36,266 bases of DNA from Bacillus sp. V5-8f (GTDB taxonomy: Bacteria > Bacillota > Bacilli > Bacillales > DSM-1321). The notes below the pieces were generated by a model, which did not search any database, was not told where the DNA came from, and saw nothing but the letters and a program-made list of their open reading frames with translations. Of this stretch, positions 20,300 through 27,350 are shown one piece after another. The DNA is taken from positions 1-36,266 of the forward strand of contig NZ_PGUW01000014.1 of assembly GCF_002863565.1 (NCBI RefSeq), written 5' to 3'. Made by a program: the position numbers and the translations under genes. Every line of letters starts with the position of its first letter. Position 1 is the first letter of the stretch.

Positions 20300-21155
20300 A
20301 GGAGGACTTGGAAAGGGATTGAACTCCCTGTTTGCGAACATGGAAGCCGGAAAGGAAGATGCTGTTCAAGAGATCCAGTTGAAGGAGTTAAGGCCAAACC
20401 CTTACCAGCCGCGAAAAGTATTTAACCCTGAAGCGATCGATGAATTAAAGAACTCCATTATGGAGCATGGCATCCTGCAGCCGATCATCGCAAGAAAGAG
20501 TATCAAAGGATATGAAATTGTCGTAGGGGAAAGAAGATTCCGTGCAGCAAAGGAAGCTGGTTTGGCTACCGTTCCGGTTGTGATTAGGGAACTGACGGAA
20601 CAGCAAATGATGGAACTCGCTATTCTTGAAAACTTGCAACGCGAGAACCTTAACCCGATAGAAGAAGCTGTTGCTTATCAATCCTTGTTGGAAAAATTAG
20701 ACCTTACGCAGGAACAGCTGGCAAAACGATTAGGCAAAAGCCGTCCCTACATTGCGAACCATATTCGCTTATTATCCCTTCCGGAAGACATTCAAAAATT
20801 CATTTCAGAAGGCAAAATATCGATGGGACATGGCCGTACTTTACTAAGTTTAAAGAAAAAGAATCTTCTCAAGTCCGTAGTCGAAAGAATAATAAAAGAC
20901 GGCATGAATGTCCGCCAGCTTGAACATTATATCAATCAGTTAAATGGCAATGTTTCACGTGAAACTTCACCGCCTCCAAAGCCTCAAAAGGATATTTTTA
21001 TTAAGGAACGGGAGAATAACCTGCGTGAACGCTTCGGAACCCCTGTCACCATCAAACAGAGCAAGAAAAAAGGCAGGATTGAAATTGAATTTTATTCAAA
21101 GGAAGACCTGGAAAGGATTCTGGATCTTATCGATTCAGAAAATGTTTCCTCTTAA
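20292..21155 (+). CDS. spo0J: Chromosome partitioning protein Spo0J (ParB)
   Basis: 287 aa. Spo0J is a CTP-dependent DNA clamp that loads at parS, spreads, recruits SMC and stimulates Soj. It starts ARGGLGKGLNSLF, where LGKGL is the Soj-stimulating N-terminus. CTP-binding motifs are GERRFRAAKEAG and ENLQRENLNPIEEA, followed by the helix-turn-helix TQEQLAKRLGKSRPYIANHI (20 residues). The C-terminal domain dimerises. A parS site lies inside its own coding sequence. A terminator overlaps the stop codon. Confidence 0.96.
   Translation: MARGGLGKGLNSLFANMEAGKEDAVQEIQLKELRPNPYQPRKVFNPEAIDELKNSIMEHGILQPIIARKSIKGYEIVVGERRFRAAKEAGLATVPVVIRELTEQQMMELAILENLQRENLNPIEEAVAYQSLLEKLDLTQEQLAKRLGKSRPYIANHIRLLSLPEDIQKFISEGKISMGHGRTLLSLKKKNLLKSVVERIIKDGMNVRQLEHYINQLNGNVSRETSPPPKPQKDIFIKERENNLRERFGTPVTIKQSKKKGRIEIEFYSKEDLERILDLIDSENVSS
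20951..20966. promoter_or_regulatory. parS centromere site within spo0J
   Basis: TGTTTCACGTGAAACT matches 15 of 16 bases of the parS consensus TGTTNCACGTGAAACA, with the palindromic core TTTCACGTGAAA intact. B. subtilis also has a parS inside spo0J at the same place. Confidence 0.93.
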
Positions 21156-21190
21156 CCATCCATAAGAGATGGTTTTATTTTTATTTTTTT
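21154..21190 (+). terminator. Rho-independent terminator of soj-spo0J
   Basis: Stem AACCATC/GATGGTT (21154-21160 with 21168-21174), a 7-base loop and a long T-rich run to 21190. The stem begins in the spo0J stop codon. Confidence 0.85.
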
Positions 21191-21227
21191 ATGCTACTCG
21201 ACATATTAAACAAAAAGGTGAATGGAA

Positions 21228-21941
21228 ATGGTACTTACAGGAACGCTTGTCAACGGTGCTTTGATTATTATTGGAACCTTGCTTGGAAGGGTTTTCCACC
21301 GGATCCCTCAAAAAATGAAGGATACAGTCATGTACGGAATCGGTCTTGCCGTGGTGGCATTAGGCCTGCAAATGGCTTTTAAAAGTCAGCAATTTTTGAT
21401 CGTTATTTTGAGCCTTGTGGCTGGGGCGGTTTTGGGTGAATGGATGGACTTGGATGCGAGGCTGAATTCGCTCGGGAATTGGCTGGAAAAAAAGCTGGGA
21501 GCAAAAGAAGGAAATACCATTTCCCAAGGGTTTGTCACGGCTACTTTGATTTTTCTTATAGGAGCGATGGCTATCATTGGGGCCTTGGACAGCGGCATCA
21601 GAAATGACCATGATGTTCTTTACACCAAGGCAATTATTGATGGATTCACTGCTACCATTCTCGCTACTACATTGGGAATCGGCGTAATTTTTTCGGCGGT
21701 TCCGGTTATGCTTTATCAAGGTGCAATCGCCTTGTTTGCCACTCAAATAGACATGGTGGTCCCAAAAGCTTTAATGGACTCATTTATTTTGGAAATGACG
21801 GCAACCGGCGGTGTGATGATTTTTGCGATAGGGTTGAACTTGATAGGCATAACGAAGATCCGCGTCGCTAATTTGCTTCCTGGAATTCTCGTTTCGGCCG
21901 TTCTGTCCTGGATTTTTTATTATTTTCATATTAAGCTGTAA
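21228..21941 (+). CDS. DUF554 family membrane protein
   Basis: 237 aa. It matches the DUF554 family (E. coli YqgA, B. subtilis YdfK type), predicted transporters of unknown substrate. About six or seven membrane segments are visible, beginning LVNGALIIIGTLLGRVFH, with the family's Gly-rich segments GAMAIIGALDSG and DGFTATILATTLGIGV. The start is ATG 21228, seven bases after AAAGGTG; an ATG two codons earlier is too close to that site. It sits alone between spo0J and the convergent yyaC. Only the family can be named. Confidence 0.87.
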   Translation: MVLTGTLVNGALIIIGTLLGRVFHRIPQKMKDTVMYGIGLAVVALGLQMAFKSQQFLIVILSLVAGAVLGEWMDLDARLNSLGNWLEKKLGAKEGNTISQGFVTATLIFLIGAMAIIGALDSGIRNDHDVLYTKAIIDGFTATILATTLGIGVIFSAVPVMLYQGAIALFATQIDMVVPKALMDSFILEMTATGGVMIFAIGLNLIGITKIRVANLLPGILVSAVLSWIFYYFHIKL

Positions 21942-21960
21942 CAAAATAGAAAGCAGAGGT

Positions 21961-22002
21961 AAAAAATCCTTGTTCATTCATTGGTAATGACAAGGATTTT
22001 TT
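21961..22002. terminator. Bidirectional terminator between the DUF554 gene and yyaC
   Basis: A 13-bp perfect stem AAAAAATCCTTGT/ACAAGGATTTTTT (21961-21973 with 21990-22002) with T-runs on both strands, between two convergent genes. Confidence 0.92.
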
Positions 22003-22024
22003 AAAAAAGTTTATCATTTGGTAT

Positions 22025-22648
22025 TTACGGTGTTTTTTCCTGGTCAAATGCCCAGTCAAAACGGGCAAGATTTGTTTTTCTATGGCGCAGACTCCCTGCA
22101 AAATGGATACCGTTGGCAATGGTTCTGGCCATTTTCAACACTAGATTTAAACGAGTGTTTTGGAGTACCATGAATTCCATAAACCCACTAACATTCACAA
22201 TCCCGGTAATATGGGCATTCCCAACTGATGGCAGCTCTTTATTCACACCTGCCCCAGGCTTAACCGGACCTTCACCGACCTGTACAACCCCTACGCTCTT
22301 TAACCGCCCTAAACAAGCATCCACGCCTATGATAAATGGATCCACATGCTCTGTTCGAATCTCTGCAAGCTTTTCCTCGAGATTCATAGCATGAATTGGA
22401 TCCTCGAGTGTTCCGTATACATGGAAGTGAGAAGTGGCTTTTTCTTGGAGAAAGGTACCGACAAGCGGGCCGAGTGAATCACCGGTTGAACGGTCCGTAC
22501 CGATGCAAACAACAACAATAGGCTGAATGCGTCTTTCAGGGAGAAGGGCGAGCAGTTCCTGGGAAATCTTTCGAGGTGCGTCCAAATCCTCATGCATAAT
22601 CCGGCTCATTCTATTTTTATTATCAAAAAAGCTGCGCTTTAGGTTCAT
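22025..22648 (-). CDS. yyaC: YyaC, DUF1256 sporulation protein
   Basis: 207 aa. It matches YyaC (DUF1256), a sporulation-associated protein whose fold resembles the Gpr spore protease/hydrogenase maturation protease group. Motifs seen: VCIGTDRSTGDSLGPLVGTF, DPFIIGVDACLG and KPGAGVNKELPSVG, with acidic residues in the first two that could bind metal. Activity is unproven. The start is ATG 22648 after GAGGAG; the GTG at 22657 overlaps this site. It is the only minus-strand protein gene of clear identity to the right of the origin. Its presence supports an endospore former. Confidence 0.9.
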   Translation of the reverse strand: MNLKRSFFDNKNRMSRIMHEDLDAPRKISQELLALLPERRIQPIVVVCIGTDRSTGDSLGPLVGTFLQEKATSHFHVYGTLEDPIHAMNLEEKLAEIRTEHVDPFIIGVDACLGRLKSVGVVQVGEGPVKPGAGVNKELPSVGNAHITGIVNVSGFMEFMVLQNTRLNLVLKMARTIANGIHFAGSLRHRKTNLARFDWAFDQEKTP

Positions 22649-22699
22649 CGGTACCACTCCTCAGTAATAGTATTAACAGTATACGGAAATAAACGGCAT

Positions 22700-22730
22700 T
22701 GTATACATGTGCCGACCGGGAATCATAAAA
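22700..22730 (-). promoter_or_regulatory. Possible yyaC promoter (SigE-like or SigA-like)
   Basis: The minus strand carries TATACAAT, similar to the SigE -10 CATACAAT, with TTATGA 17 bases upstream. It could be read as a poor SigE or a poor SigA promoter about 55 bases before the yyaC start. Expression in sporulation would fit the gene. Confidence 0.3.
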
Positions 22731-22889
22731 AGAAAATAGGCAATTTTAGAGACAACATTTGGGAGTAAACTTTATATATAATGGCTGGCAAGTGTTTTAC
22801 CTATATACCCATAGTTTTTTTATACAAAAACCCCTAAATTACGATACAATAATCTCTAAAGGAATTTTCAGTAAAAGCAGGTGTAAATC

Positions 22890-23786
22890 ATGAATTATTA
22901 TGAAAAGATGAGAGACAGTTTCTCGGAGCAATTTTTTAATGAGGATATATGGGTCAATATCGGACAAGGCATGATAAAAATCCTGTTAATCATTGTGATT
23001 GCTGGTTTTGTAATTAAACTTGGAAAGACTATTATTAAGAAGTTTTTTGAGATGAGGGAACGTAGCCCACTGCGGGTTTCCGAACGACGTGAAGCGACAA
23101 TATTAAGGTTGTTGCAGAATATCCTTACTTACGTAGTTTATTTCATTACTTTCATTATGATTCTTGAAATCATGGGCATTAAGGTAGGGGCACTGCTAGC
23201 TGGTGCAGGGATCGTTGGCCTGGCTGTCGGGTTTGGTGCCCAAAGTCTGGTCAAAGATATCATTACTGGGTTTTTCATCGTTCTCGAGGATCAGTTTTCA
23301 GTCGGGGATTACGTACGGGTCGGCCAGTTTGAAGGGGAAGTGCTTGAAATCGGACTCCGGACAACGAAAATAAGAAGTGCAACTGGGGAACTGAATGTAC
23401 TGCCAAACGGAAGCATTATAGAGGTTACCAATTTTTCAATCCTGAACAGCGTGGCGGTAGTAGATATCAGCATCCCTCATGACAGCGATGTGGAGCTGGC
23501 GGAGAAAGTGATAAAAGAACTGCTTCAGGGAATGCCAGAGCGTTATGAGGATATGGTAAAGCCGCCAGAGTTATTAGGGATACAATCCATAACCCCAACA
23601 GAAATCGTTTTGCGTGTCCTTTCTGAGGTACGGCCAACGCGGCATTGGTATATCGGCAGAGTCCTTAGAAAGGAAATCAGGGCTGTCTTGGATGAACATG
23701 GAATTGAAATTCCCGTTCCGCGGATGCTCATGTCTAACCGTAACGATCGGGAAAACAAAGGACAGATACAAAATAAACCGGAATAA
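22890..23786 (+). CDS. MscS-family mechanosensitive channel
   Basis: 298 aa. Small-conductance mechanosensitive channels open under membrane tension and release solutes during osmotic downshock. Membrane segments lie at about residues 30-49 and 70-90, then the pore helix AGAGIVGLAVGFGAQSLVKD with the Gly/Ala packing pattern of MscS, and the beta domain DQFSVGDYVRVG. The C-terminal alpha-beta domain is present. ATG 22890 follows a weak site. It lies in the usual Bacillus place between yyaC and a DUF951 gene, and the DUF951 gene begins 16 bases after it. Confidence 0.92.
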   Translation: MNYYEKMRDSFSEQFFNEDIWVNIGQGMIKILLIIVIAGFVIKLGKTIIKKFFEMRERSPLRVSERREATILRLLQNILTYVVYFITFIMILEIMGIKVGALLAGAGIVGLAVGFGAQSLVKDIITGFFIVLEDQFSVGDYVRVGQFEGEVLEIGLRTTKIRSATGELNVLPNGSIIEVTNFSILNSVAVVDISIPHDSDVELAEKVIKELLQGMPERYEDMVKPPELLGIQSITPTEIVLRVLSEVRPTRHWYIGRVLRKEIRAVLDEHGIEIPVPRMLMSNRNDRENKGQIQNKPE

Positions 23787-23802
23787 GGAGTGGGAGAAAG
23801 GA

Positions 23803-24000
23803 ATGGAAGAAAAGGAATTTGCCCTGAATGATGTAGTGGAAATGAAAAAGCAACACCCTTGCGGAGCCAACCGCTGGAAAATCATCCGTTTGGGTATGGA
23901 TATCCGAATAAAATGCGAAGGATGCGGCCACAGCGTCATGCTTCCCAGAAGAGAATTCTCAAGAAAAATGAAGAAAGTATTAGAAAAGCATGAACAATAA
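23803..24000 (+). CDS. DUF951 small Cys-containing protein
   Basis: 65 aa. It matches DUF951, a family of small proteins found next to mscS and ychF in Firmicutes. Three cysteines are arranged as HPCG then CEGC (20-odd residues apart), which could hold a metal ion. The segment RWKIIRLGMDIRIKCEGC is the family core. GGGAG precedes the ATG. Function is unknown. Its last bases form one arm of its own terminator. Confidence 0.88.
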   Translation: MEEKEFALNDVVEMKKQHPCGANRWKIIRLGMDIRIKCEGCGHSVMLPRREFSRKMKKVLEKHEQ

Positions 24001-24012
24001 TCATGCTTTTTT
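23984..24012 (+). terminator. Terminator overlapping the DUF951 stop codon
   Basis: A 10-bp perfect stem AAAAGCATGA/TCATGCTTTT (23984-23993 with 24001-24010) with the stop codon in the loop, then T-run. Confidence 0.88.
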
Positions 24013-24072
24013 CTATTTTGAGGGGTCAGGCCCCCGGGACTTTAAAGTGTTAAAGCGCCGTACGATATTTGC

Positions 24073-24101
24073 TTGTGTTTTCGTCTAGTAAAACCTATAA
24101 T
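24073..24101 (+). promoter_or_regulatory. ychF promoter (SigA)
   Basis: -35 TTGTGT (24073-24078), a 17-base spacer and a perfect -10 TATAAT (24096-24101). Start near 24108, giving an 80-base leader. Confidence 0.7.
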
Positions 24102-24187
24102 TGTGAAAGGTTTATAATGAATTCTTTTTTTATAATTGAAATGATGGTTTCTTAATAGATTAGGTATCTTAAAGAGGAGTGGAAAGT

Positions 24188-25288
24188 ATGGCTTTAACAG
24201 CAGGGATCGTCGGGTTGCCGAACGTGGGCAAATCGACTTTATTTAATGCAATTACACAGGCAGGTGCCGAATCTGCCAATTACCCGTTTTGTACAATTGA
24301 CCCAAACGTTGGGATTGTTGAGGTTCCTGATCATCGTTTGCAAAAATTAACAGAGTTGGTGCAACCTAAAAAAACCGTACCTACTGCATTTGAATTTACC
24401 GATATCGCTGGAATCGTTAAAGGCGCAAGCAAAGGGGAAGGCCTTGGAAATAAGTTTCTTTCGCATATCCGCCAGGTAGACGCGATTTGCCAGGTTGTCC
24501 GCTGCTTTGCTGATGATAACATTACACACGTGTCCGGGAAAGTGGACCCGATTGACGACATCCAGGTAATTAATCTGGAATTGATACTGGCCGACCTTGA
24601 AACCGTTGATAAGCGGATTGAGCGCGTTGGCAAAATGGCCAAGCAGAAAGATAAGGAAGCCATGTTTGAACATGAAATTTTAATTTTGCTAAAGGAAGCA
24701 TTTGAAGCGGAAAAGCCTGCCCGTACCATTGAGTTTACAGAGGAACAATTGAAGGTGGTAAAAGGCTTGCACCTTTTAACGATCAAACCAATCCTTTATG
24801 TAGCAAATGTTAGTGAAGACGAAGTAGCAAATCCTTCTGATAACGAGTACGTTCAAAAAGTCCGGGAATATGCAGCCGAGGAAAACGCTGAGGTAATCGT
24901 GGTCTGTGCTAAAATTGAAGAAGAAATTGCGGAGCTAGAAGGGGAAGAAAAAGAAATGTTCTTATCCGAGCTTGGCATCGAGGAATCCGGCCTTGATCAA
25001 TTGATTCGCGCTTCTTACAATTTGCTTGGCCTGGCTACTTATTTTACAGCCGGTGTCCAGGAAGTGCGTGCCTGGACATTCCGTAAAGGCATGAAAGCTC
25101 CGCAATGTGCTGGCATCATCCATTCTGATTTTGAACGCGGCTTCATCCGTGCCGAAACAGTTGCTTACGAAGACCTTTTGGCGGCAGGAAGCCATAATGC
25201 AGCAAAGGAAGCCGGGAAAGTGCGACTTGAAGGGAAAGATTATGTCGTCCAGGACGGCGATGTCATCCATTTCCGTTTTAATGTGTAA
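24188..25288 (+). CDS. ychF: Ribosome-associated P-loop ATPase YchF
   Basis: 366 aa (B. subtilis YyaF). YchF belongs to the Obg-like GTPase superfamily but prefers ATP because its G4 motif is NxxE rather than NKxD; here NVSE is visible. G1 is GLPNVGKSTLFNAIT, G3 DIAGIVKGASKGEGLGNKFL. A coiled-coil insert follows (near 130-200), and a TGS domain ends the protein (GFIRAETVAYEDLLAAGS, VQDGDVIHFRFNV). It is linked to stress responses and ribosome binding. The start is ATG 24188, eight bases after AGAGGAG; a GTG three codons upstream overlaps that site. Confidence 0.96.
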   Translation: MALTAGIVGLPNVGKSTLFNAITQAGAESANYPFCTIDPNVGIVEVPDHRLQKLTELVQPKKTVPTAFEFTDIAGIVKGASKGEGLGNKFLSHIRQVDAICQVVRCFADDNITHVSGKVDPIDDIQVINLELILADLETVDKRIERVGKMAKQKDKEAMFEHEILILLKEAFEAEKPARTIEFTEEQLKVVKGLHLLTIKPILYVANVSEDEVANPSDNEYVQKVREYAAEENAEVIVVCAKIEEEIAELEGEEKEMFLSELGIEESGLDQLIRASYNLLGLATYFTAGVQEVRAWTFRKGMKAPQCAGIIHSDFERGFIRAETVAYEDLLAAGSHNAAKEAGKVRLEGKDYVVQDGDVIHFRFNV

Positions 25289-25326
25289 TAGTAAGCTCTG
25301 CAGATTTTCTGCAGAGTTTTACTATT
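25287..25326 (+). terminator. Rho-independent terminator of ychF
   Basis: Inner stem CTCTGCAGA/TCTGCAGAG (25296-25304 with 25308-25316), extended by an outer AATAGTAA/TTACTATT pairing (25287-25294 with 25319-25326); T-rich 3' side. Confidence 0.88.
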
Positions 25327-25373
25327 TTAAGGATTCGATGTTATTTATACTAATGACATTAGTTATAAGTAGA

Positions 25374-25402
25374 TTGCAATGAATCGGAAACTGTGATATA
25401 CT
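25374..25402 (+). promoter_or_regulatory. rpsF operon promoter (SigA, extended -10)
   Basis: -35 TTGCAA (25374-25379), a 17-base spacer and -10 TATACT (25397-25402) preceded by TGTGA. It would start near 25409, giving a leader of about 72 bases. Confidence 0.75.
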
Positions 25403-25433
25403 TTCAACTTGTGAGTAATTACTTAATATAATT

Positions 25434-25474
25434 GCTCCTTGCCCGTTTCGGGCCGTTTAGACCAAAAGGAGGTG
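25434..25474 (+). promoter_or_regulatory. Likely S6:S18 autoregulatory leader of rpsF
   Basis: A stem CTCCTT/AAGGAG (25435-25440 with 25466-25471) pairs the Shine-Dalgarno sequence, and inside it is a hairpin GCCCG/CGGGC (25441-25445 with 25449-25453) followed by an unpaired CG that makes a CCG with the last stem base. The S6:S18 leader motif of bacteria has a conserved CCG next to such a hairpin and mimics the 16S binding site, so the S6-S18 complex can block its own translation. The structure is drawn by eye. Confidence 0.55.
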
Positions 25475-25480
25475 ACAGTG

Positions 25481-25768
25481 ATGAAAAAATACGAAATTAT
25501 GTATATCATCCGTCCAAACATTGAGGAAGAAGCTAAAAAAGCTGTAGTTGAACGTTTCAACACAATCCTTACTGATAATGGTGCGGAACTTACAGAAGCG
25601 AAAGAATGGGGCAAGCGTCGTCTTGCTTATGAAATCAATGATTTCCGTGACGGTTACTACATGCTTCTTAAGGTTAATGCTCCAGCTGAAGCTATTCAGG
25701 AATTCGATCGTCTAGCTAAGATCAATGAGGACATTATCCGCCACATGGCAACGAAAGAAGAAGAATAA
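25481..25768 (+). CDS. rpsF: Ribosomal protein bS6
   Basis: 95 aa, a small-subunit protein that binds with S18 to the 16S central domain. It begins [17 protein letters not shown], with the family's [19 protein letters not shown] in the middle and an acidic KEEE tail. The perfect AAAGGAGGTG six bases before ATG 25481 fixes the start; the 14 extra upstream codons that stay open belong to the leader. It heads the rpsF-ssb-rpsR operon. Confidence 0.97.
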   Translation: MKKYEIMYIIRPNIEEEAKKAVVERFNTILTDNGAELTEAKEWGKRRLAYEINDFRDGYYMLLKVNAPAEAIQEFDRLAKINEDIIRHMATKEEE

Positions 25769-25821
25769 ACCGATCAAGATAGATAAATTTCCAATTAGTT
25801 GGAAGGTTGGGGGTGATTCTG

Positions 25822-26322
25822 ATGATGAATCGCGTAATTTTAGTAGGACGCTTGACTAAAGATCCTGAATTGCGATATACACCGAATGGAGTACCTGTTG
25901 CAACCTTTACTCTTGCTGTGAACCGTGCATTTACGAATCAACAGGGTGAACGTGAAGCAGACTTCATTAATTGCGTAGTTTGGCGCAAACCTGCGGAAAA
26001 TGTGGCGAATTATCTGAAAAAGGGTAGTTTGGCCGGCGTGGATGGAAGAGTCCAGACACGTAATTACGAAGGACAAGACGGCAAACGTGTATACGTGACA
26101 GAGATTCTTGCCGAGAGTGTTCAATTCCTTGAACCACGAAGCAGTTCAGCGGGTGAAAGAAATGAAGGCGGTCCTTATGGCAATCAGAGAAACAATGATA
26201 ACCCATTTGGACAAAATCAAAATCAGAATCAGCGCAACAACAACTACACTCGTGTAGACGATGATCCATTTGCAAACGATGGCAAAACCATTGACATTTC
26301 AGATGATGATCTTCCATTTTAA
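25822..26322 (+). CDS. ssb: Single-stranded DNA-binding protein SsbA
   Basis: 166 aa. It coats single-stranded DNA in replication, repair and recombination. The OB fold spans about residues 1-105 ([40 protein letters not shown]). A flexible Asn/Gln/Gly-rich linker follows, then the acidic tip DISDDDLPF, which binds partner proteins. GGGGGTGAT precedes ATG 25822; an adjacent ATG at 25825 could also serve. It lies between rpsF and rpsR as in other Bacillus. Confidence 0.96.
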   Translation: MMNRVILVGRLTKDPELRYTPNGVPVATFTLAVNRAFTNQQGEREADFINCVVWRKPAENVANYLKKGSLAGVDGRVQTRNYEGQDGKRVYVTEILAESVQFLEPRSSSAGERNEGGPYGNQRNNDNPFGQNQNQNQRNNNYTRVDDDPFANDGKTIDISDDDLPF

Positions 26323-26370
26323 ACAATAAGATGTTGTGAATAAAATTAAAAATACAAGGAGGGAATTTTT

Positions 26371-26610
26371 ATGGCAATGGGCGGACGTAAAGGACGCGGT
26401 AAGCGTAAAAAGGTTTGTTACTTTACATCACAAGGAATTACTCATATCGATTACAAAGATGTAGATCTTCTTAAGAAGTTCATCTCTGAACGCGGTAAGA
26501 TTTTACCTCGTCGTGTAACTGGTACAAGCGCTAAATACCAACGTAAATTAACAGTTGCTATCAAGCGTGCACGTACTATGGCATTGCTTCCATACGTAGC
26601 TGGAGAGTAA
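26371..26610 (+). CDS. rpsR: Ribosomal protein bS18
   Basis: 79 aa, basic. It forms a pair with S6 on 16S rRNA. The core [40 protein letters not shown] region and the end [14 protein letters not shown] are standard. AAGGAGGG lies nine bases before the ATG. It ends the operon in front of a strong terminator. Confidence 0.97.
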   Translation: MAMGGRKGRGKRKKVCYFTSQGITHIDYKDVDLLKKFISERGKILPRRVTGTSAKYQRKLTVAIKRARTMALLPYVAGE

Positions 26611-26616
26611 TACTAA

Positions 26617-26653
26617 AAAACCCTGTTTGCTAGTCGGCAATCAGGGTTTTTCT
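26617..26653 (+). terminator. Rho-independent terminator of rpsF-ssb-rpsR
   Basis: A 9-bp stem AAAACCCTG/CAGGGTTTT (26617-26625 with 26642-26650) with an inner TTGC/GCAA pairing, then T. Confidence 0.9.
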
Positions 26654-26919
26654 GTACTAGAATACTTTTAGCAAGACTTTACTGTTAATTTCATAAGATC
26701 TGAATCTGTTCAGTACATAATCTAAATGAGATGAACAGAAGAAATATCGGTTATTTTTACATTGCCTTTAGGGTTCAATTTATGTTTCCTCCATAGAACA
26801 AGAGAAAAGTGAGCATTTTCTAGACTTGCAGCAGTGGAAATGATCTTTTTGAATTTGCTGAAATGCAATGGAAAACTTTATATTAATTAAATCTAATAAT
26901 GTAGCAGTTATCATACACC

Positions 26920-26956
26920 GAAAAAAAGCGCAGCCGGTTGGCACGCGCCTTTTTTC
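26920..26956. terminator. Bidirectional hairpin terminator in the rpsR-yybS gap
   Basis: GAAAAAAAGCGC pairs with GCGCCTTTTTTC (one mismatch) around an inner GCC/GGC hairpin. T-runs flank it on both strands. It suits a transcript coming from the right on the minus strand, from the small unit at 27005-27109. Confidence 0.75.
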
Positions 26957-27004
26957 GCCCCACTTCTTCAGCGGGAGTGGGTGGGAAAAGAGCGGGAAAA
27001 GATT

Positions 27005-27109
27005 CTAGCGCTGCGTATATCGGTTCAACACCGTAGTCCCTTTAGCCCGAAGGGAAAACTTCCCGTACAAGGCATCCAATACTTCAGTTGAAGTCGCTGT
27101 TAAACTCAT
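27005..27109 (-). CDS. Possible 34-aa small ORF or small RNA, unknown
   Basis: An open frame of 34 codons on the minus strand, starting ATG 27109 (MSLTATSTEVLDALYGKF...) and ending at TAG. Upstream is an extended -10 TGATACAAT (hexamer 27141-27136) with no good -35, and downstream the terminator at 26920-26956, so a transcript of about 205 bases is plausible. The ribosome binding site (AAAGGG ten bases before ATG) is weak. The RNA has inverted repeats such as CCCTTCGGGCTAAAGGG. I do not recognise the peptide. It may be a small protein, an sRNA, or a remnant of a mobile-element gene. The rest of the 740-bp gap 26611-27350 holds nothing else I can name. Confidence 0.3.
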   Translation of the reverse strand: MSLTATSTEVLDALYGKFSLRAKGTTVLNRYTQR

Positions 27110-27304
27110 GTTTATCAGTCCCTTTCCTGTTTGGTATTGTATCATCCTTGCATTTTTTATATACCCGTCCTTTCAGTTCTAAAACATTTCTTCTTTAAAA
27201 GTTTTATCAAGTTCCCTCACTTTTATCGTGTTCCCATGGATAAAAAGATGCTTCGTTTGAAAAATGGCCAAAAAAATGGCTACAATACAAGAGAGCCTCT
27301 TACT

Positions 27305-27332
27305 TTGCATTTTGTTAAAGTACTACTAATAT
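27305..27332 (+). promoter_or_regulatory. Possible yybS-gdpP-rplI promoter
   Basis: -35 TTGCAT (27305-27310), a 16-base spacer and -10 TAATAT (27327-27332). The start site would be only about 12 bases before the yybS TTG start, leaving a very short leader. Confidence 0.5.
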
Positions 27333-27350
27333 AGAGAAGGTTGTGGAAGT

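Noticed and set aside
26722..26778. 18-codon minus-strand ORF starting TTG with GGAGG nine bases upstream
   Set aside because: The ribosome binding site is good, but the peptide is very short and unfamiliar, with no promoter or terminator seen.
27131..27334. 67-codon plus-strand ORF before yybS
   Set aside because: AT-rich low-complexity translation, no ribosome binding site, and it lies opposite the minus-strand promoter region.
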